Source of the DNA: Shewanella abyssi
GTDB taxonomy: Bacteria; Pseudomonadota; Gammaproteobacteria; Enterobacterales; Shewanellaceae
Length of the DNA: 64,000 nt
Direction: 5' to 3'
Assembly: GCF_023284025.1 (NCBI RefSeq)
Contig: NZ_JAKIKR010000010.1
Coordinates: 1-64,000, forward strand
The notes below the pieces were generated by a model, which worked only from the letters and a program-made list of their open reading frames with translations, was not told the origin of the DNA and did no database searches. Each line of letters starts with the position of its first letter. Position 1 is the first letter of the stretch. A program made the position numbers and the translations under genes. Below, one piece after another: positions 1-9,786 of the stretch.

Positions 1-103
1 CTGCCCGTCGCCGTAGACTTAATCGAAATAATATAGTCACCACGACTCAAATCGAAGTTACATAAGTAATTGTAAAAATTGGTAATATAGTATCAGTAGT
101 CAT

Positions 104-126
104 ATTGTCTCTATATTTGAGACAAT
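104..126. promoter_or_regulatory. Inverted repeat upstream of patatin gene
   Basis: Two 8-bp arms, ATTGTCTC and GAGACAAT, face each other across 7 bp, about 75 bp before the patatin start codon. The A+T-rich setting and the position fit an operator or the promoter region of the downstream gene. No T-run follows, so it is unlikely to be a terminator. The binding protein is unknown. Confidence 0.35.
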
Positions 127-200
127 AAAACTCACAGTCGGCACTTAATGAGTCAATCAGTTACATCTTAAAATAGCCGCTCTATTTTCATGATGGTGTA

Positions 201-2501
201 ATGGGTTTGAGTCATTATTTAGCGAGCGCAGGTGTTTTCCTCATGACGGCAGTAGCGCTGAATTCTGCGGCTGTGTCTGCTCGTGAGCAAGAACTGCTGC
301 TGCACGCCGATATTAGAGAGTCAAAGCCAGTTCACGGCAAAATTGGTCTAGCGCTGAGTGGTGGTGGCGCGAAAGGGGCTGCGCATGTGGGCGTGCTGCG
401 TTATCTAGAGTCGCAGCATATACGGGTCGATTATATTGCGGGTACCAGTATTGGTGCCTATGTTGGTGGGCTATACGCGCTGGGGTACAGTGTCGATGAT
501 ATCGAGCGCATCATGCTTGAACTTGACTGGGTCAGTGGCTTCGATGATACGGTGCCGAGAACGGCGTTGAATTATCATGATAAACAAGATTTCGACCGCT
601 TTAACTTACCCTTTGAGTTTGGCTCGCTAGACGGTGAAATTCTATTGCCGCAAGGTGTCTTACGCGGCCAGTCGATGGCAAACCTCTATATTTTCTCTGC
701 CGGCATGGTGCCGCGGCAAGCTTCATTTGATGATTTAGCCATTCCCTTTAAGGCGATCAGTACTGACATTGCCACAGGGCAGGCTGTGGTGTTAGATTCA
801 GGCAACCTGCTGGCGGCGATGCAGGCGTCGGCGTCCGTGCCGGGTATTTTGCAGCCGATAGAGATTGATGGCAAATACCTAACCGATGGCGGCATGGTAA
901 GCAATATGCCAGCGGATACGGTACGCGAAATGGGCGCTGATATTGTTATTGCAATTGATATTGGTGCCGAGCTAGCACCGAAAGAGGAGTTGCAAGATAG
1001 TTTTGCGATACTGTCGCAACTATCCACCATGATGACACGGGCCAATGCGGTAGAACAGGTAGAGAATCTACAGCCGCAGGATATTCTCATTCGCCCTGAT
1101 ATCAGCTTGTTAGGCACCACCGATTTTAGCAGTATGCCACTGGGTTTTGAAAAAGGAGAACAGGCGGCACTCGCTCATGCTGATAGGCTTATTCCATTGC
1201 AAAGCAGCGCCGAGGAGTTTGCGCAATATCAAGCAAATCGACAGCGCTATAAGCAAGCGTTACTGACTTTTCAGCAGCGGCCTATCGATAGAGTTATTGT
1301 GGTTAATAATAGCCATGAGACGCCAGAGAAAATCAGTGCCGCGCTAGCCGTTAATGCCGGTGACAGCGTCAATACCCCCGAATTAGTCGATGCGATTGAT
1401 CGTGTCTATGCGCTCAATAGCTTTGAGCGAGTCGAAGCTGAAATTGTGATGGACGAACAAGATCAAAAAACACTGCTGATCACCGCCAATGAAAAAAGTT
1501 GGGGGCCTAACTTTTTTGATATTGGTTTTTCATTGGAAGAGGACTTTACCGAAATATCCGATGTTAAGCTCGACCTTGCTTATACGATGAATAACGTTGG
1601 AGATAGCCAAGGACAGCTGCGTTTTGAGTTTACGTCTGGCAAAGAGAAGCGCCTGGCGACCGAGTACCGTTTGCAGCTCGACCCATTAGAGCACTATTAT
1701 TGGAAAAATCGGTATCAATACTCACAAGATGAGCTGCTGTATTTTTGGGATAACCAGCGCAGTTTAAAAACGCTGACTAAATCGCATAATATTAGCTCAT
1801 CAATAGGCATTAATCTGAGTAACGATATGATTATTGAACTAGGTATAGCCGCTGAATCGGGCAATATAGAAGGCCCATCAATGATTGACCTTGATATTGA
1901 TTATAAGAGCTATTCTGGTTTCGTCATTGTTAGTTACGATAGCTTAGACAGTTATAGTTTTCCGAGCCGCGGCAGTCAGATCTATTTTAAGGGTGCCTAT
2001 AACGACGATAAGCTGGACTCTTTTGTCTTGCCTATTGTCGGTGATGTATTTGGTGATACTGCACTTTTCAATTATGAGTTTTCCCTCAAACATGCCCGTA
2101 GCCTCAAGCAGCATACGCTGATCAGTAAGCTCAAAATTAGCGGTACCGATAGTGATGAGGTGAGCTTAATACACACTCATAAACTAGGGGGCTTTTTAAA
2201 CCTGTCAGGCATGCATAAAAATGCGCTGGTGGGCTCACAGCTCGCGTATGGATCACTGGTGTATCAGTATCGTATTAACTGGCAAGGATTCGGTGGCATG
2301 AACAAACCACTTTACTTGGGCGTTTCTGCCGAAGCGGGTAATGTTTGGCAATATAAAGATCAGCGTGGGCTTGATGATTTGATTTACGCCAGCAGCATAT
2401 TTATCGGCACTGAAACCGAGTTTGGTCCAGCCGTTCTCGGTTTTGGTATTGATGACTTGCAACATAAAACCCTTTACCTGACATTAGGTAGAACCTTTTA
2501 G
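201..2501 (+). CDS. Patatin-like phospholipase, type Vd autotransporter (PlpD-like)
   Basis: This 766-residue protein has a signal peptide (about residues 1-27) and a patatin domain. The oxyanion loop is GGGAKG at 54-59, the nucleophile is Ser83 in GTSIG, and the dyad Asp229 lies in DGG. A POTRA-like segment follows at about 365-440. The C-terminal ~320 residues look like a 16-stranded Omp85-type barrel ending in Phe, the usual outer-membrane signature. This order matches the type Vd secretion family (PlpD of Pseudomonas), in which the lipase domain is exported through its own barrel. All catalytic residues are present, so lipase/phospholipase A activity at the cell surface is inferred. The ATG at 201 has only a weak ribosome-binding site, and no better in-frame start is visible. 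The stop codon sits at the edge of the downstream tandem repeat array. Confidence 0.88.
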   Translation: MGLSHYLASAGVFLMTAVALNSAAVSAREQELLLHADIRESKPVHGKIGLALSGGGAKGAAHVGVLRYLESQHIRVDYIAGTSIGAYVGGLYALGYSVDDIERIMLELDWVSGFDDTVPRTALNYHDKQDFDRFNLPFEFGSLDGEILLPQGVLRGQSMANLYIFSAGMVPRQASFDDLAIPFKAISTDIATGQAVVLDSGNLLAAMQASASVPGILQPIEIDGKYLTDGGMVSNMPADTVREMGADIVIAIDIGAELAPKEELQDSFAILSQLSTMMTRANAVEQVENLQPQDILIRPDISLLGTTDFSSMPLGFEKGEQAALAHADRLIPLQSSAEEFAQYQANRQRYKQALLTFQQRPIDRVIVVNNSHETPEKISAALAVNAGDSVNTPELVDAIDRVYALNSFERVEAEIVMDEQDQKTLLITANEKSWGPNFFDIGFSLEEDFTEISDVKLDLAYTMNNVGDSQGQLRFEFTSGKEKRLATEYRLQLDPLEHYYWKNRYQYSQDELLYFWDNQRSLKTLTKSHNISSSIGINLSNDMIIELGIAAESGNIEGPSMIDLDIDYKSYSGFVIVSYDSLDSYSFPSRGSQIYFKGAYNDDKLDSFVLPIVGDVFGDTALFNYEFSLKHARSLKQHTLISKLKISGTDSDEVSLIHTHKLGGFLNLSGMHKNALVGSQLAYGSLVYQYRINWQGFGGMNKPLYLGVSAEAGNVWQYKDQRGLDDLIYASSIFIGTETEFGPAVLGFGIDDLQHKTLYLTLGRTF

Positions 2502-3150
2502 CCGCTTAGTCTCAATGGCTAAACGAGTTTTTCTCCTAAAAAGTCGAGCAGCATGCGCACTTTAGGTGATAGGTGTCTATCGTGAGGAGTGGGGTAGAGC
2601 ATCAAAATACCCAGCATCATCACCCTGGGCAAAACCTTTGAGCAGCTTAGTATCAATGGCTAAACGAGTTTTTCTCCTAAAAAGTCGAGCAGCATGCGCA
2701 CTTTAGGAGATAGATGTCTATTGTGAAGAGTGGGGAGAGTGCCCAATCGCCTTGCTGCATAACAATAGCAAAACTCTTTTAATTGAAGAGTATTAGGCGC
2801 TAAGCTAGTCCTTCACTCAGAAAGTCGAGCAGCATGCGCACTTTAGGTGATAGGTGTCTATCGTGAAGAGTGGGGTAGAGTGTCCAATCACCTTGCTGCA
2901 TAACAATAGCAAAACTCTTTTAATTGAAGAGTATTAGGCGCTAAGCTAGTCCTTCACTCAGAAAGTCGAGCAGTATGCGCACTTTAGGTGATAGATGTCT
3001 TTGTTGATGAGTGAGGTAGAGCATTAAAATATCCTGCAGCACCACTCTGGGCAAAACCTTTTAGCTGCTTAGTCTCAATGGCTAAACGAGTTTTTCTCCT
3101 AAAAAGTCGAGCAGCATGCGCACTTTAGGTGATAGATGTCTATTGTGCGG
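2498..3150. repeat. Tandem array, ~141-bp period, made of lysR 3' ends
   Basis: Five copies of a segment containing the core AAAGTCGAGCAG begin at 2540, 2681, 2821, 2962 and 3103, giving steps of 141, 140, 141 and 141 bp. The last copy is the real 3' end of the lysR gene that starts at 3951. The others, read on the minus strand, encode variants of its C-terminus (for example the copy at 2821 gives ...RHLSPKVRMLLDFLSEGLA then stop). 141 bp is 47 codons. The copy with the 140-bp step carries a frameshift. Copies 1 and 5 are nearly identical through their flanks, while copies 2 and 3 share a different linker. The array starts within the patatin stop codon. It fills the 580-bp gap between the two genes. 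Confidence 0.9.
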
Positions 3151-3951
3151 GTAGAGCGCCCAAATTCCTTCAACCGCTTGGCGGTTGTTTTCCAGTAGTG
3201 GCACTAGTTTTCCTGACTCAATAAATTCGCTAACGTAATAATCGGGTAGCTGGATGATGCCTAGCCCTTTTATAGCAGCATCGACCAAGGCGTGACCGCT
3301 ATTACAGCTTAAGTTACCTTTGATGCGTACATTACGGGCTTTACCTTTTTCTTGAAAGCGCCAGTAGTCCATGGTGCCCACTAAACAGTTGTGTTGTTCA
3401 AGTTCAGACAATGAATGTGGTAAGCCGTAGGTGGACAGATAGCTGGGTGAGGCGCAGACATATTGCGTACGAGACCCTAAGCGTTTTGCCATCATGCTTG
3501 AGTCTTCTAGCTGACCTAAACGGATGGCGAGATCGTAGCCTTCATCAATCAGGTCTACTTTCAAATTGGTGAGGTTTATCTGTACTTCAAGCTCTGGGTA
3601 TTGAGTTATAAAATCATTAATGAGTGGCGCAATCATGCCCTCGCCATAGGTTACCGGCGCGGTGATCTTGAGTAAGCCTCTAGGGGTGGTCTGTAAATTG
3701 GTGATGGCCCTTTCTGCTTCATCTAAACCATCTAAGACTTGGCGGCAGTGCTGATAATAGATGCGGCCAACTTCAGTTACCGATACCTTGCGGGTAGTAC
3801 GGTGAAACAACTTAGCAGCAAGTCGTGTTTCCAGAGCACTCACTTGACGACTGACTTGAGCCGTCGATATGCCTAGGCGCGCGGCAGCCTTAGTAAAACT
3901 TTCGGCTTCTGCTACTGCAACAAACTCACTCACGCCTTCCCAATTGAACAT
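3082..3951 (-). CDS. LysR-family transcriptional regulator
   Basis: This 289-residue protein has a canonical winged HTH at about residues 5-64 (FTKAAARLGIS...VSRQVSALE) and a co-inducer-binding domain at about 90-289, the usual LysR length and plan. It is divergent from a YbiI-like gene and lies just upstream of frmA-fghA. Such placement normally marks the local regulator. Six nearby promoters share one element, and a degenerate copy faces this gene at 3990-4028, so it is the best candidate for the shared factor and is probably autoregulated. The ligand is unknown; a carbonyl or glutathione adduct is inferred from the neighbours. Its last 47 codons have been duplicated downstream as a tandem array, and a decayed paralogue lies near 11.3 kb. 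Confidence 0.9.
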   Translation of the reverse strand: MFNWEGVSEFVAVAEAESFTKAAARLGISTAQVSRQVSALETRLAAKLFHRTTRKVSVTEVGRIYYQHCRQVLDGLDEAERAITNLQTTPRGLLKITAPVTYGEGMIAPLINDFITQYPELEVQINLTNLKVDLIDEGYDLAIRLGQLEDSSMMAKRLGSRTQYVCASPSYLSTYGLPHSLSELEQHNCLVGTMDYWRFQEKGKARNVRIKGNLSCNSGHALVDAAIKGLGIIQLPDYYVSEFIESGKLVPLLENNRQAVEGIWALYPHNRHLSPKVRMLLDFLGEKLV

Positions 3952-3989
3952 ATACGCTCTCTACTATTGTCACTCTTTAATGGCGTCAA

Positions 3990-4028
3990 TTATTACCAAC
4001 TCTAGCTGAAATGCAAAGTTATCTTACC
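3990..4028 (-). promoter_or_regulatory. Degenerate operator facing lysR
   Basis: On the minus strand GGTAAG is followed by CTTTGCATTTCAG, close to the spacer seen in the promoters at 12657 and 13276. A second GGTAA lies about 30 bp further on. The aligned -10 seen in the other copies is missing here, so this looks like a binding site rather than a core promoter. It fits LysR autorepression at a divergent control region. Confidence 0.45.
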
Positions 4029-4053
4029 TGTCCGTGGCAAATTATTACTGTGT

Positions 4054-4109
4054 GGTAAAAGAAATTTTCGCTTTAGTGGGATTATCATTCCCACCCCGCT
4101 GGGTATAAT
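4054..4109 (+). promoter_or_regulatory. Shared-regulon promoter, copy A
   Basis: GGTAAAA at 4054, GGATTATCA at 4079 and TATAAT at 4104 sit at exact offsets of 25 and 50 bp. TTATCA is placed 16 bp before the -10 and can serve as the -35 hexamer, leaving GGTAAAA as an upstream activator site. It drives the YbiI-like gene at 4200. Five further copies occur in the window with the same geometry. Confidence 0.85.
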
Positions 4110-4199
4110 TCAACCAATCAAAGGGACGTGGTAATTCGCCCATGTTCTTCTAAACTTTAACTCTGCCACGTAACCAGCGTGCTAGATAAAGGAGCCCTT

Positions 4200-4466
4200 A
4201 TGGCTGGTGGATGGGCCCGTGATGGCGCGGTGCAAGATCAGATTGATAATAGTGTCGCCGATGGCGTCGCTCAAATTCGTAGCGGATTATCACAGCAAGC
4301 CAGCTTACTATTTTGTGAGGAGTGCGGCAGCCCGATCCCTGAAGCGCGTCGAAAGGCGATTCAAGGGGTGCGCTATTGTGTTACTTGCCAAAGTGAGCTG
4401 GATGAACAAAGTAAAAAAGTCCCCCTGTTTAACAGGCGAGGCAGTAAAGACAGCCAGTTGCGCTAA
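4200..4466 (+). CDS. DksA/TraR-type C4 zinc-finger protein, YbiI-like
   Basis: The start at 4200 is preceded by GGAG five bases upstream and gives 88 residues beginning MAGGWARDGAV; an in-frame ATG 21 bp earlier lacks a comparable site. The protein matches the YbiI family: an N-terminal GGWA segment, a zinc finger with CEECG and CVTCQ cysteine pairs, and the typical NRRGSKDSQLR end. These small DksA-like proteins have no well-settled role. It has its own copy of the shared promoter and lies between lysR and frmA, so a link to carbonyl stress is inferred from position only. Confidence 0.85.
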   Translation: MAGGWARDGAVQDQIDNSVADGVAQIRSGLSQQASLLFCEECGSPIPEARRKAIQGVRYCVTCQSELDEQSKKVPLFNRRGSKDSQLR

Positions 4467-4534
4467 CGACAATAAGTGCACTGGCTAATCAGGTAATGGT
4501 AAAAGAGACCAAAGGATCACCATTATTACCATAT

Positions 4535-4590
4535 GGTAAAAGTTAATTGCATAATGGTGGGATTATCATTTTATGAGTCCTCGCTATAAT
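4535..4590 (+). promoter_or_regulatory. Shared-regulon promoter, copy B (frmA)
   Basis: GGTAAAA at 4535, GGATTATCA at 4560 and TATAAT at 4585 have the same 25- and 50-bp offsets as the other copies. It ends 71 bp before the frmA start and is the only evident promoter for frmA-fghA. Confidence 0.87.
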
Positions 4591-4652
4591 GCTCGCATAA
4601 ACATTGCGGCACTCGTGTAGATAAGACCGTTTTTTAACGCTATATAAAGTAG

Positions 4653-5792
<1,140 letters not shown>

Positions 5793-5841
5793 GTTAACAC
5801 TGCCATTCGAAAGATAATTTAAACCAATTCAGTCGTTTTGC

Positions 5842-5870
5842 TATCACTTCCGCCCATGGCGGAAGTGATA
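5842..5870 (+). other. Intercistronic stem-loop between frmA and fghA
   Basis: A perfect 13-bp stem (TATCACTTCCGCC and its complement) closes on a CAT loop. It is followed by ATAAAGC instead of a T-run, so a rho-independent terminator is unlikely. It may protect the frmA transcript or adjust the ratio of the two enzymes. Confidence 0.55.
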
Positions 5871-5895
5871 ATAAAGCGCGACAAGAGATGTAAGT

Positions 5896-6735
5896 ATGAC
5901 AATTGAAAATATTAGTGTGAATAAGAGTTTTGGTGGTTGGCACAAGCAATATACTCACCAATCAGAATCGTTAAACTGTGCCATGCGATTTGCTATTTAT
6001 TTACCGCCTCAAGCGTCAAACGGCCAAAAAGTTCCCGTGCTGTATTGGTTGTCAGGTTTGACTTGTACTGACGAAAATTTCATGCAAAAAGCGGGTGTGC
6101 AAGCGTTAGCGGCTGAATTGGGAATTGCCATTGTGGCGCCAGACACTAGCCCACGTGGTGAAGGTGTGGCGGATGATGCTGGATATGACTTAGGTCAAGG
6201 TGCGGGATTCTATGTCAACGCGACTCAAGCACCTTGGAGTCGTCATTATCAAATGTATGACTATGTGGTCAGTGAACTGCCAAAGCTAATCGAGTCAATG
6301 TTCCCAGTGTCAGACAAGCGTTCAATCGCCGGTCACTCAATGGGTGGACATGGTGCCTTGGTTATCGCCATGCGTAATAGCGACGCTTATCAGTCTGTTT
6401 CTGCCTTTAGCCCGATCAGTAATCCGGTTAATTGTCCCTGGGGCAAAAAAGCACTGACCGCCTATCTTGGCCGCGACACTAATGCCTGGGCTGACTACGA
6501 TGCGAGTCTACTCATGCGTAAAGCGACTAACTTTGTGCCGGCGTTAGTTGATCAAGGTGAAGGCGATAACTTTTTAGTTGAGCAACTTAAACCTGAAATG
6601 TTGCAGGCTGCGGCTAAAGTGAGCGGCTATCCGTTAACGCTTAATATGCATGAAGGTTATGATCATAGTTACTACTTTATCGCCAGCTTTATTGAGCAGC
6701 ATATGCGTTTTCATGCCGCGCATTTAAGCGATTAG
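5896..6735 (+). CDS. fghA: S-formylglutathione hydrolase
   Basis: This 279-residue esterase-D family alpha/beta hydrolase splits S-formylglutathione into formate and glutathione, the step after FrmA. The nucleophile is Ser148 in GHSMGG, with Asp224 (GEGDNFL) and His257 (GYDHSYYF) completing the triad. SGLTCTDENF near residue 53 forms the typical oxyanion region. Length is standard. It lies downstream of frmA, presumably co-transcribed, and ends at a clear terminator. Confidence 0.96.
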   Translation: MTIENISVNKSFGGWHKQYTHQSESLNCAMRFAIYLPPQASNGQKVPVLYWLSGLTCTDENFMQKAGVQALAAELGIAIVAPDTSPRGEGVADDAGYDLGQGAGFYVNATQAPWSRHYQMYDYVVSELPKLIESMFPVSDKRSIAGHSMGGHGALVIAMRNSDAYQSVSAFSPISNPVNCPWGKKALTAYLGRDTNAWADYDASLLMRKATNFVPALVDQGEGDNFLVEQLKPEMLQAAAKVSGYPLTLNMHEGYDHSYYFIASFIEQHMRFHAAHLSD

Positions 6736-6755
6736 TTTAACGCTGCCATATTATG

Positions 6756-6783
6756 AAAATGCCGCTCTATAGCGGCATTTTTT
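6756..6783 (+). terminator. Rho-independent terminator after fghA
   Basis: AAATGCCGC and GCGGCATTT pair around a TCTATA loop, followed by a T-run, 20 bp after the fghA stop codon. Confidence 0.85.
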
Positions 6784-6986
6784 ATGGGCGGGAATCGCCT
6801 CTGCTGCTTCGGCCTCTGCATTGATGGGGTTCAGCTATTGTTGTTACCTGGGGTGGTGAAGAGCGCTAGTGCTATTGGGTCATTTTGTGGTTAACTCATC
6901 GACGAGACGAGTATTGGCACTCTGCTGTTTTCACGCTAGAGTTAAGCTAGCTCATATAATTGATAACAATGCTTAGGGAGATAACA

Positions 6987-7436
6987 ATGAAGCTATGGAA
7001 TATCCTAGTGCTCGGTTTTGCAATATTTTTAGCGGGTTGCGCATCATCAGAGGCCTCGAAGGAACGAGCTGCAATGTATACCTTTCCTGAATTAGAGCAG
7101 GTTAATTCTATCGATAACTTTAGAATGGATGGCTGGGAAAATGTCGATAAATATACGGTCATCGTTAACTCTAGACCGCGACAGAGTTACTTATTGGTAT
7201 TGAGCGGTGGCTTGAATACTTTGAAGTTTGCCCAAGGGTTGTTGATTACTTCAACCTTGGGAAAGGTGGAGGTCGGCTTCGATTCAGTATCGACTCCGCA
7301 AGAGCCAATGCAGAAATCGCAGATAAAGCGTATCTACCGTTTAAAAGATAAGGCCGAGAAAGAGGCGATAAAACAGAAAATCATCGGCTTTGCTGACGTT
7401 GATGAAAAAGAAGCCGATAAGAGCAGCCCCGAATAA
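6987..7436 (+). CDS. Lipoprotein, DUF6491-like
   Basis: The start at 6987 has AGGGAG upstream and gives 149 residues with a lipoprotein signal (LAGC lipobox near residue 18). The mature part has the pattern of small DUF6491-type lipoproteins: an early Arg/Asp-Gly-Trp segment, RQSYLLVL, and a basic C-terminal region. No enzymatic residues are evident. It is monocistronic, between fghA and a bidirectional terminator. Family assignment is from recall of the pattern and is moderate. Confidence 0.65.
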   Translation: MKLWNILVLGFAIFLAGCASSEASKERAAMYTFPELEQVNSIDNFRMDGWENVDKYTVIVNSRPRQSYLLVLSGGLNTLKFAQGLLITSTLGKVEVGFDSVSTPQEPMQKSQIKRIYRLKDKAEKEAIKQKIIGFADVDEKEADKSSPE

Positions 7437-7455
7437 AACAGTTTGCTAACTCACC

Positions 7456-7496
7456 AAAAAAGCCCGCTCACTTATAAATAGTAAGCGGGCTTTTTT
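7456..7496. terminator. Bidirectional terminator between convergent genes
   Basis: AAAAAAGCCCGCT and AGCGGGCTTTTTT form a long stem with A- and T-runs on both sides, so it can serve the lipoprotein gene (+) and the membrane-anchor gene (-). Confidence 0.9.
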
Positions 7497-7506
7497 GTTA
7501 CTGAAT

Positions 7507-8157
7507 CTAGCCTTTAATCAGGTAAGCCCCTTTAGTGGTTAACGTGACAGTAATGGGCTCACTGGTTTTGTTTTTCCAGTACCAGCCGTGAGAGCCAGCA
7601 AAAGGCGTAGTAAGCGTGCCCTTTACTTGATCGGATGTGGTGATGGTAAAGCTTTCAAAAAAGCCGGTGGTATCACCTTGAGGTTCACCGTGAAAGTCAA
7701 AATACAATGGAGCACCATCGGTGCGCCATTCATACTCTAAATGCTGGTTTTCATTTATCAGCAGTTTGTATTCTAAGCCCTTGCCTGCTGCAATCACTAT
7801 GTCGACCGTATCTTGGCGCAGTCCAGGTACCTCTACTCTAGCTTGCTTTATCTCTGCCACTGACGGCGCATCGGTTATCACAATGGAGTCAGTACTTTTC
7901 ATGACATTGGTCGCGGCTTTAGCACTTGGAATAATCGCAGCTGTCGCTGCAGTGGCTATCTCTGTTAGCCCGAGTGATTTACCGATCCCTGTCGGGTCAA
8001 TATTGTACTCGGCGGGTAAAATTGCCATGACCAATACCACAGCTGCTATGACGGTGGCGACGATGCTTGCTTTCAGTAAAGTGGCATTAGAGTGGACGGG
8101 TACGCTAATGGTGTTGCTTACGGTGTCAGTTGCTTGATTGTTAGTTTGGTTTTTCAT
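7507..8157 (-). CDS. Transmembrane anchor protein with periplasmic domain
   Basis: This 216-residue protein has one membrane segment at about residues 28-48, then a DPTGIGKSLGL motif and a periplasmic domain with many Tyr/Trp residues (SHGWYWKN near the end). Proteins of this type are found next to HupE/UreJ genes and are usually annotated only as transmembrane anchor protein. It is last in a minus-strand group after a His-rich protein and HupE, so it probably assists metal uptake or sensing. No catalytic motif is visible. Confidence 0.7.
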   Translation of the reverse strand: MKNQTNNQATDTVSNTISVPVHSNATLLKASIVATVIAAVVLVMAILPAEYNIDPTGIGKSLGLTEIATAATAAIIPSAKAATNVMKSTDSIVITDAPSVAEIKQARVEVPGLRQDTVDIVIAAGKGLEYKLLINENQHLEYEWRTDGAPLYFDFHGEPQGDTTGFFESFTITTSDQVKGTLTTPFAGSHGWYWKNKTSEPITVTLTTKGAYLIKG

Positions 8158-8233
8158 TGTAGTTCCTAAAAGAGTAATTACGCATGCGTATTGAGCTGTA
8201 TTTTGCCGTTGAACGCGGCTATCTCGTTAAGCG

Positions 8234-8941
8234 TTAACTGGTAAAGTAACCCGTGAGTTGGTAGCCAACTAACATCAAGCCACCACTCATTAACAGCGTG
8301 TTGGCAGTGGTTGCAAACTTAAGATAGCTCTGGTGTCTACGCCAAAAACTCATGACAATAAGTACCACGCCTAAGGCTAAGAACTGCCCAATTTCGACAC
8401 CGACATTAAAGCCAATAATATTGGCTAATAACCCCTCTTGTGGCAGATTAAATTCTTGAATTTTAGTGGCAAGGCCAAAACCATGGAATAGGCCAAAGAT
8501 CATCACTGCGACCTTGGTATTGGGCTGAAAACCAAACACCCGCTTAAATCCGCCTAAGTTATCAAAGCCTTTATAAACAATTGAAAACCCAATGATGGCA
8601 TCGATAAGATAAGCATTGACCTGGATGTCAGAAAACACGCCGTACAACAAGGTAATGCTGTGGCCGATAGTGAAAAGGCTGACATATAGCAATACATCTT
8701 TGGTGCGGTATAGAAAGAAAATCACCCCAACTAAAAACAGCAGATGATCATATCCGGTGACCATGTGTTTAGCGCCGATATAGATAAAGGGCAGAATAGA
8801 AACCCCTTGGTTAGCGGCTAAAAACTGCCGAGTCCCCTCATCTACGCCGTGTGCAAACAGAGAGAAAGAGGCAAATAGCCCCAAAAAAATCACCACTAGC
8901 TTCGTGGTGGTAGCCATGGCTTTCGCCAAAGGTTGGCTCAT
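8234..8941 (-). CDS. HupE/UreJ-family membrane protein (probable metal permease)
   Basis: This 235-residue protein has a signal-like N-terminus followed by about six membrane helices. The family signatures are HMVTGYDHLLFL, GHSITL, FGLFHGFGLA and FNVGVEIGQ, with His and Asp residues inside helices as expected of nickel/cobalt carriers of the HupE type. Substrate cannot be told from sequence. It lies 76 bp upstream of the anchor protein and 113 bp downstream of a His-rich secreted protein, probably one transcription unit. Confidence 0.85.
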   Translation of the reverse strand: MSQPLAKAMATTTKLVVIFLGLFASFSLFAHGVDEGTRQFLAANQGVSILPFIYIGAKHMVTGYDHLLFLVGVIFFLYRTKDVLLYVSLFTIGHSITLLYGVFSDIQVNAYLIDAIIGFSIVYKGFDNLGGFKRVFGFQPNTKVAVMIFGLFHGFGLATKIQEFNLPQEGLLANIIGFNVGVEIGQFLALGVVLIVMSFWRRHQSYLKFATTANTLLMSGGLMLVGYQLTGYFTS

Positions 8942-9054
8942 TACAGATACTCCAATTATTTATTTTTGTTATACGCGGCGAGCACAGTCATTAATTAATG
9001 ACTGATGCGCTATAACGTTTTAATGTGCGAACGGATCGCGTTATTGAAAAGTAA

Positions 9055-9546
9055 TTAGCTGTGTGGCGGTGGGTTTGGTGGTGCGTATCTATGGTTGCTG
9101 AACAGTACATCTGCATCGCTTAGGGTGCCTGCTTGATAGAAGTCGCTATTAAAGCGCGATTCGAGTGGCAGGTGCGATGGTGTGTGTGAATGATTATTAT
9201 GATCGTGCTCGCCATTGTCAGCCGTTAAGCTGCTATTGCGATCAACAATATCGGTAATCGATTCAGTAGTATTGAAAGCGGAAACATTATCGCTGCCATG
9301 ATGGTGCGCCTTTGAGGCAAGGAGGCTTTCATGACTATGATGATGGCTCACACTGCTGCCCATAGGGTGCTTACCATTGGGATACTGCACTGAATAGGCT
9401 GAACTCATCACAAAAAACTGGCACACCATCAGCACTAGCATTACGACTAGTGTGGTTCTGGATTGGTGGTTAGCGGCTAGGGCTAACCTTACCTTGATGG
9501 TTTTGCTGCTCAGTTTGTTTAGTCTCAAAGATAATATAGCAAGCAA
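9055..9546 (-). CDS. His-rich secreted or membrane-tethered protein
   Basis: No recognised family. The 163 residues contain one hydrophobic stretch (about 32-50) and then His clusters: HHHSHES, KAHHHG, EHDHNNHSH. The end is Pro-rich (PPNPPPHS). Such clusters commonly bind Ni, Co, Zn or Cu. It precedes the HupE-like permease in the same direction, so a periplasmic metal-buffer or sensor role is inferred. Start choice is uncertain; the long basic N-terminal extension before the hydrophobic segment may not be translated. Confidence 0.6.
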   Translation of the reverse strand: MLAILSLRLNKLSSKTIKVRLALAANHQSRTTLVVMLVLMVCQFFVMSSAYSVQYPNGKHPMGSSVSHHHSHESLLASKAHHHGSDNVSAFNTTESITDIVDRNSSLTADNGEHDHNNHSHTPSHLPLESRFNSDFYQAGTLSDADVLFSNHRYAPPNPPPHS

Positions 9547-9687
9547 GATTAAATCAGATTGGAGCTCAAACCGCTAGTATTACCGGCGACAAAACAAATT
9601 AAGTGTGTCCATGCACTGATAGGACTAGTTAGGTTAGTGCAGCCATTATGGCTATAGACAGAGACTTGCAGAGGCAATAATACAATG

Positions 9688-9716
9688 TGAAAAAGGAGGG
9701 GTAACCTCCTTTTCAC
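9688..9716 (-). terminator. Hairpin downstream of the NDH-like gene
   Basis: GTGAAAAAGGAGG and CCTCCTTTTCAC pair with one bulge around GGTAA. It lies about 70 bp after the flavoprotein stop codon. The T-run is short, so this is a moderate terminator candidate. The rest of the 240-bp gap before the His-rich gene shows nothing clear. Confidence 0.45.
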
Positions 9717-9786
9717 GTTCCATGGGTTAGTCGGCGCCATTGCTTTTCAGTGTGGCGAGCCTCTACCTCCTGCGGAGTAAGCCGTG

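Noticed and set aside
2498..3150. CRISPR or integron attC array
   Set aside because: The ~141-bp repeats encode LysR C-termini on the minus strand and have no spacer structure; they are tandem gene-end duplications.
9549..9740. 63-residue minus-strand reading frame
   Set aside because: It runs through the terminator-like hairpin, has no ribosome-binding site and no protein-like pattern.
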